From contig NZ_SHKS01000003.1 in NCBI RefSeq assembly GCF_004217285.1, forward strand, positions 693,771-757,770: a DNA stretch of 64,000 nt, read 5' to 3'. A program made the translations under genes and the position numbers. Source of the stretch: Streptomyces sp. BK239 (GTDB lineage Bacteria > Actinomycetota > Actinomycetes > Streptomycetales > Streptomycetaceae). The stretch's first letter is position 1. The number at the start of each line of letters is the position of its first letter. This document shows positions 61,614 through 64,000 of the stretch, one piece after another. The notes under the pieces were generated by a model, which saw only the letters and a list, made by a program, of their open reading frames with translations, had not been told where the DNA came from and ran no database searches.

Positions 61614-62900
61614 TCACGCCTCGGCGGCCACCGGCTCCGCCGCGGCCCCGCCCCGGGCGACCACCCGGTTGCGCGCCTGCCACGGCTGGTCCTGCGCCAC
61701 GGTGAGCCGCTGCCCCAGCCGCAGCGCCAGCACGCTGATCCCCAGCGAGAACAGCAGGAACGTCACGACGTACGGCGCGTGCAGCGAGGCGCCCATCGGC
61801 CCGCCCACGGCCGGCCCCACCGCCAGCGCCAACTGCTTCACCAGGGCGAACGCCGAGTTGTACTGACCCGCCATCCCGGACGGCGCCAGATCGGCGACCA
61901 GCGGCGCGACGGTCGGCGACAGCATCGCCTCACCCAGCCCGAACAGCGCGTACGTCGACACGAACGCGGCGGTCGCCATCTCCTGGCTGCCGTGCCCGAG
62001 CCCGGCGAACCCGGCGGCGACCCACGCCACGGCCCAGATCAGCCCCACCGCCGCGATCACCCGCGACCGCCTGCGCCGCTCGACGAACTTCAGCACGGCG
62101 AACTGCGCGACCACGATCATCGCCGTGTTGGCGGCCAGCGCGGTCCCCAGCGCGGACGTCGAGATCCCGGCGGCCTCCACGCCGTACGCGCTCAGCCCCG
62201 ACTCGAACTGCCCGTAGCAGGCGAAGAACAGCACGAATCCCAGCACGCACAGCTGCACCATGGCCCGGTTCCCGAGCATCTGCTTCCAGCTCCCTTTCGC
62301 CGATCCCCGCGGAGCGTCCTCGACCCGCGGCGCGCGCGGCATCCGCACCGTCACCATCACCACGACCAGCAGCAGGAACATCGCCGCCTCGATCGAGAAC
62401 AGCAGCGTGAACGACGACACCCGGGTGGCGTCCACGAGATGACCGCCGATGAGCCCGCCGACGCCCAGCCCGAGGTTCTGCAGGAAGAACTGCATGGCGA
62501 ACGCCCGCGACCGGGTCTCCGCGCTGGAACAGTCCACGATCATCGTGGCCAGCGCCGGCTGCATCACGGCCTGCCCCGCCCCGAGCGCGCCCGCGGCGGC
62601 CAGGACGGCGGCGGCGTCGCCCGCGAGCCCCAGGCTCAGCGCACCCACGGCGGCGGTGACCAGGGCGGCGACCAGCACCGGCAGCGGGCCGCGCCGCACG
62701 ATCGCCCGACCCGCGAACGGCAGCACGATCAACGCGGCCACGGCGAACACGGCGAGCACCAGCCCCGCCGTCATGGCCCCCAGGCCCCGCACCTGCGCCA
62801 CGTAGACGTACAGGTACGGGACCGTGAAGCCGAGCCCGAACGCGCTGAGTGCGTTGCCCACGTGGATCCGGCGCATCGCTGCGCCCATCGCCCTGGTCAC
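61614..62900 (-). CDS. MFS transporter
   Basis: A 428-residue major facilitator with 12 predicted helices, for example SAFGLGFTVPYLYVYVAQV, the motif-A-like AGRAIVRRGP and GLGVGGLIGGHLVDA. The type is that of multidrug efflux or sugar exporters of the actinobacterial DHA1 group. GTG 62900 follows GAGAGG by 5 bases; the longer TTG start at 62915 is less likely. The divergent MarR gene and the inverted repeat between them suggest that it is the repressor's target. Confidence 0.9.
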   Translation of the reverse strand: MTRAMGAAMRRIHVGNALSAFGLGFTVPYLYVYVAQVRGLGAMTAGLVLAVFAVAALIVLPFAGRAIVRRGPLPVLVAALVTAAVGALSLGLAGDAAAVLAAAGALGAGQAVMQPALATMIVDCSSAETRSRAFAMQFFLQNLGLGVGGLIGGHLVDATRVSSFTLLFSIEAAMFLLLVVVMVTVRMPRAPRVEDAPRGSAKGSWKQMLGNRAMVQLCVLGFVLFFACYGQFESGLSAYGVEAAGISTSALGTALAANTAMIVVAQFAVLKFVERRRRSRVIAAVGLIWAVAWVAAGFAGLGHGSQEMATAAFVSTYALFGLGEAMLSPTVAPLVADLAPSGMAGQYNSAFALVKQLALAVGPAVGGPMGASLHAPYVVTFLLFSLGISVLALRLGQRLTVAQDQPWQARNRVVARGGAAAEPVAAEA

Positions 62901-62964
62901 GTTCACCTCTCTCAAGACAGGGGTCAGCCGGTAGATGTCTGACCCAAGGACTTACAACCGAAGA

Positions 62965-62985
62965 CTTCGAAGATAAATTTCGAAG
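62965..62985. promoter_or_regulatory. Candidate MarR operator in the MFS/marR intergenic region
   Basis: CTTCGAA-N7-TTCGAAG, perfect 7-bp arms in an AT-rich stretch, 64 bp from the MFS start and 59 bp from the marR start. A further half-site (ACTTCGAC) covers the marR -35. Confidence 0.65.
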
Positions 62986-63008
62986 CTAAACAGTACAGCC
63001 TCAAGAAC

Positions 63009-63044
63009 TTCGACGCGAACGAGCCCCGTGCGATACTGGCGGCC
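63009..63044 (+). promoter_or_regulatory. Predicted promoter of the second marR gene
   Basis: TTCGAC (63009-63014), 17 bases, GATACT (63032-63037), then exactly 7 bases to ATG 63045 and no ribosome-binding site: likely leaderless. Confidence 0.55.
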
Positions 63045-63608
63045 ATGGGCGACACCCCCGACGACACCGCAGGCCTCGACGGCGAACCGACGCTCGAGGA
63101 GCAGATCGCCGCCTACCAGCGCGAGTTCCAGGACCTCGACCCCCAGGTCGAGAAGATCGTGTCGGCGCTGTCCCGCCTGAACCGCCGCATGAACGTCGCC
63201 TACGGCCGCCAGACCGCCGCGCTCGGCATGAGCAACACGGACTGGGAGGTCCTCAAGGCCCTCGTCCTCTCCGGCGCCCCGTATCGCCTCGGCCCCAGCG
63301 ACCTCGCCAAGCGACTCGGCCTGACGCCGGCCGCGATGACCCACCGGATCGACCGCATGGTCTCCGAAGGACTGGTGACCCGGGAGCGGGACGAGACCAA
63401 CCGTGTCCGCGTGATCGTGGAGCTGACGCAGGAGGGCCGGGAGAAGTGGCTGGAGGCGATGAGATCGGCGACCGTCTTCGAGGAGGACCTGCTCCAGGAC
63501 CTCACCGCGGCGGACCGCACCGCCCTGGGCGAGGTGTTGACCAGGCTCCTGCGCCGGGTGGAGCACGCCCAGCCCGACGCCGGCGGGCGTCTCAGCGACC
63601 TCGACTGA
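63045..63608 (+). CDS. MarR-family transcriptional regulator (transporter-linked)
   Basis: A 187-residue winged helix-turn-helix protein: dimer helix DPQVEKIVSALSRLNRRMNVAYGRQ, DNA-binding segment LGPSDLAKRLGLTPAAMTHRIDRMVSEGLVTRE with the wing RERDETNRVRVIVELT. It faces the MFS gene across an inverted-repeat operator and probably represses it and itself. It is unrelated in operator sequence to the MarR protein at 41206. Its mRNA is probably leaderless. An rRNA operon promoter region follows. Confidence 0.9.
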   Translation: MGDTPDDTAGLDGEPTLEEQIAAYQREFQDLDPQVEKIVSALSRLNRRMNVAYGRQTAALGMSNTDWEVLKALVLSGAPYRLGPSDLAKRLGLTPAAMTHRIDRMVSEGLVTRERDETNRVRVIVELTQEGREKWLEAMRSATVFEEDLLQDLTAADRTALGEVLTRLLRRVEHAQPDAGGRLSDLD

Positions 63609-63637
63609 CCTCGCCGAAAAGACCTTGACAGGGGTGC

Positions 63638-63666
63638 TTGACATCCCCCGGGCCGATCCGTAAGGT
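63638..63666 (+). promoter_or_regulatory. rRNA operon promoter (distal)
   Basis: Consensus TTGACA (63638-63643), 17 bases, TAAGGT (63661-63666). A second TTGACA at 63625-63630 precedes it. The strongest match to the vegetative consensus in the window. Confidence 0.75.
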
Positions 63667-63758
63667 TCTTCGGGTTGCCACGGAGCCGTAACGGTTCCCC
63701 GGTAGCACCTCCGCCGCAGAAGCGGCACCTCACACCACAGCAAGATCTCCCAACGGGA

Positions 63759-63785
63759 TTGAATTCGGCGCGCCCGAATTACATT
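63759..63785 (+). promoter_or_regulatory. Possible middle rRNA promoter
   Basis: TTGAAT (63759-63764), 15 bases, TACATT (63780-63785). The spacing is short, so this is tentative. Confidence 0.4.
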
Positions 63786-63836
63786 CGATGGGGCATTCGG
63801 CAGCTCGATCGCTCTCGATCCTTTCGATCGACTCGA

Positions 63837-63867
63837 TTAGCACTCGCCGGGGCGGATCCGCTAAGGT
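63837..63867 (+). promoter_or_regulatory. rRNA operon promoter (proximal)
   Basis: TAGCAC at 63838-63843, 18 bases, then TAAGGT (63862-63867). The -10 is identical to the distal promoter. Confidence 0.6.
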
Positions 63868-64000
63868 TTGAGACGTCGGAACGGCCCAACAGCCGGGAAG
63901 GCAAGCCCCCTCTGACTGGGAATCAGGGCCGAAAGGATCTGATAGAGTCGGAAACGCCGGAAGGGAAACCGCGAGAGCGGGGAACCGGAAAGCACCGAGG
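63868..64000 (+). other. 5' leader of a 16S-23S-5S rRNA operon
   Basis: The purine-rich end of the window (GATCTGATAGAGTCGGAAACG, 63936 onward only cited in part, then repeated GGAA/GGGGAACCGGAAAGC blocks) matches my memory of the Streptomyces 16S rRNA precursor leader with its antitermination and processing signals. TAGAGT at 63943-63948 may be a further -10. The mature 16S gene begins outside the window. Confidence 0.75.

Overview
The window is chromosomal DNA of a Streptomyces species. It is very GC-rich with strong third-position GC bias, uses many GTG starts, and carries a run of Streptomyces developmental and regulatory genes: bldC, an Lsr2 paralogue, an AtrA-like TetR regulator, an NsdA-like protein and a valine dehydrogenase. 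From memory the order resembles the S. coelicolor SCO4067-SCO4122 core region near oriC, and a perfect parS motif at 29749-29768 fits that position. No transposase, integrase, CRISPR array or prophage gene was seen.

Layout. 1-18743 holds most of the de novo purine pathway in separate blocks: purD, purC, purS-purQ-purL (overlapping stops and starts) and purF-purM. Between them lie a degenerate M48-like membrane protein, a dimethylformamidase-like protein, a two-component system coupled to an ABC transporter, tRNA-Gly genes and an Lsr2-type nucleoid protein. 18829-29445 has DUF3073, vdh, a conserved hypothetical gene, bldC with a long upstream region, a DUF6274 protein with an unusually long proline-rich tail, hrpA and an acyltransferase. 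29673-29955 is a tRNA cluster (Phe, Asp, Glu) containing the parS site. 30036-35121 encodes a membrane metallophosphoesterase, a zincin, a lipoprotein and a DEAD-box helicase. After tRNA-Lys comes an accessory-looking four-gene unit (35761-39824): secreted cysteine protein, anchored helical protein, and a MacB-type ATPase with its permease. 40388-42911 is a MarR-controlled riboflavin-type unit: ribA, marR and a RibD-like protein with reversed domain order, sharing three copies of one 18-bp operator. 43010-48268 holds initiator tRNA, an M23 peptidase behind a c-di-AMP riboswitch, an aldo/keto reductase, a PrsW protease and trmB. 48886-63608 holds an L-2-hydroxyglutarate oxidase, the NsdA-like protein, a stand-alone asparagine-synthase-like protein, an ECF sigma factor fused to an anti-sigma zinc finger and extracellular domain, the AtrA-like regulator, NDH-2, a PP2C phosphatase and an MFS/MarR pair. 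The window ends in the promoter and leader region of an rRNA operon.

Most notable points: (1) a tRNA-Gly(UCC)-like gene that lacks the D-loop GG pair, has G instead of U55 and lacks a normal T stem, reminiscent of non-proteinogenic cell-wall tRNA-Gly; (2) the MarR/RibA/reversed-RibD regulon with three matching operators placed over two predicted promoters; (3) the four-gene extracytoplasmic system beside tRNA-Lys; (4) a recurring -10 to start spacing of 6-7 nt suggesting leaderless transcripts for several purine and regulator genes; (5) the sigma-factor fusion. Functions were assigned by reading motifs and by family knowledge; no database search was run.
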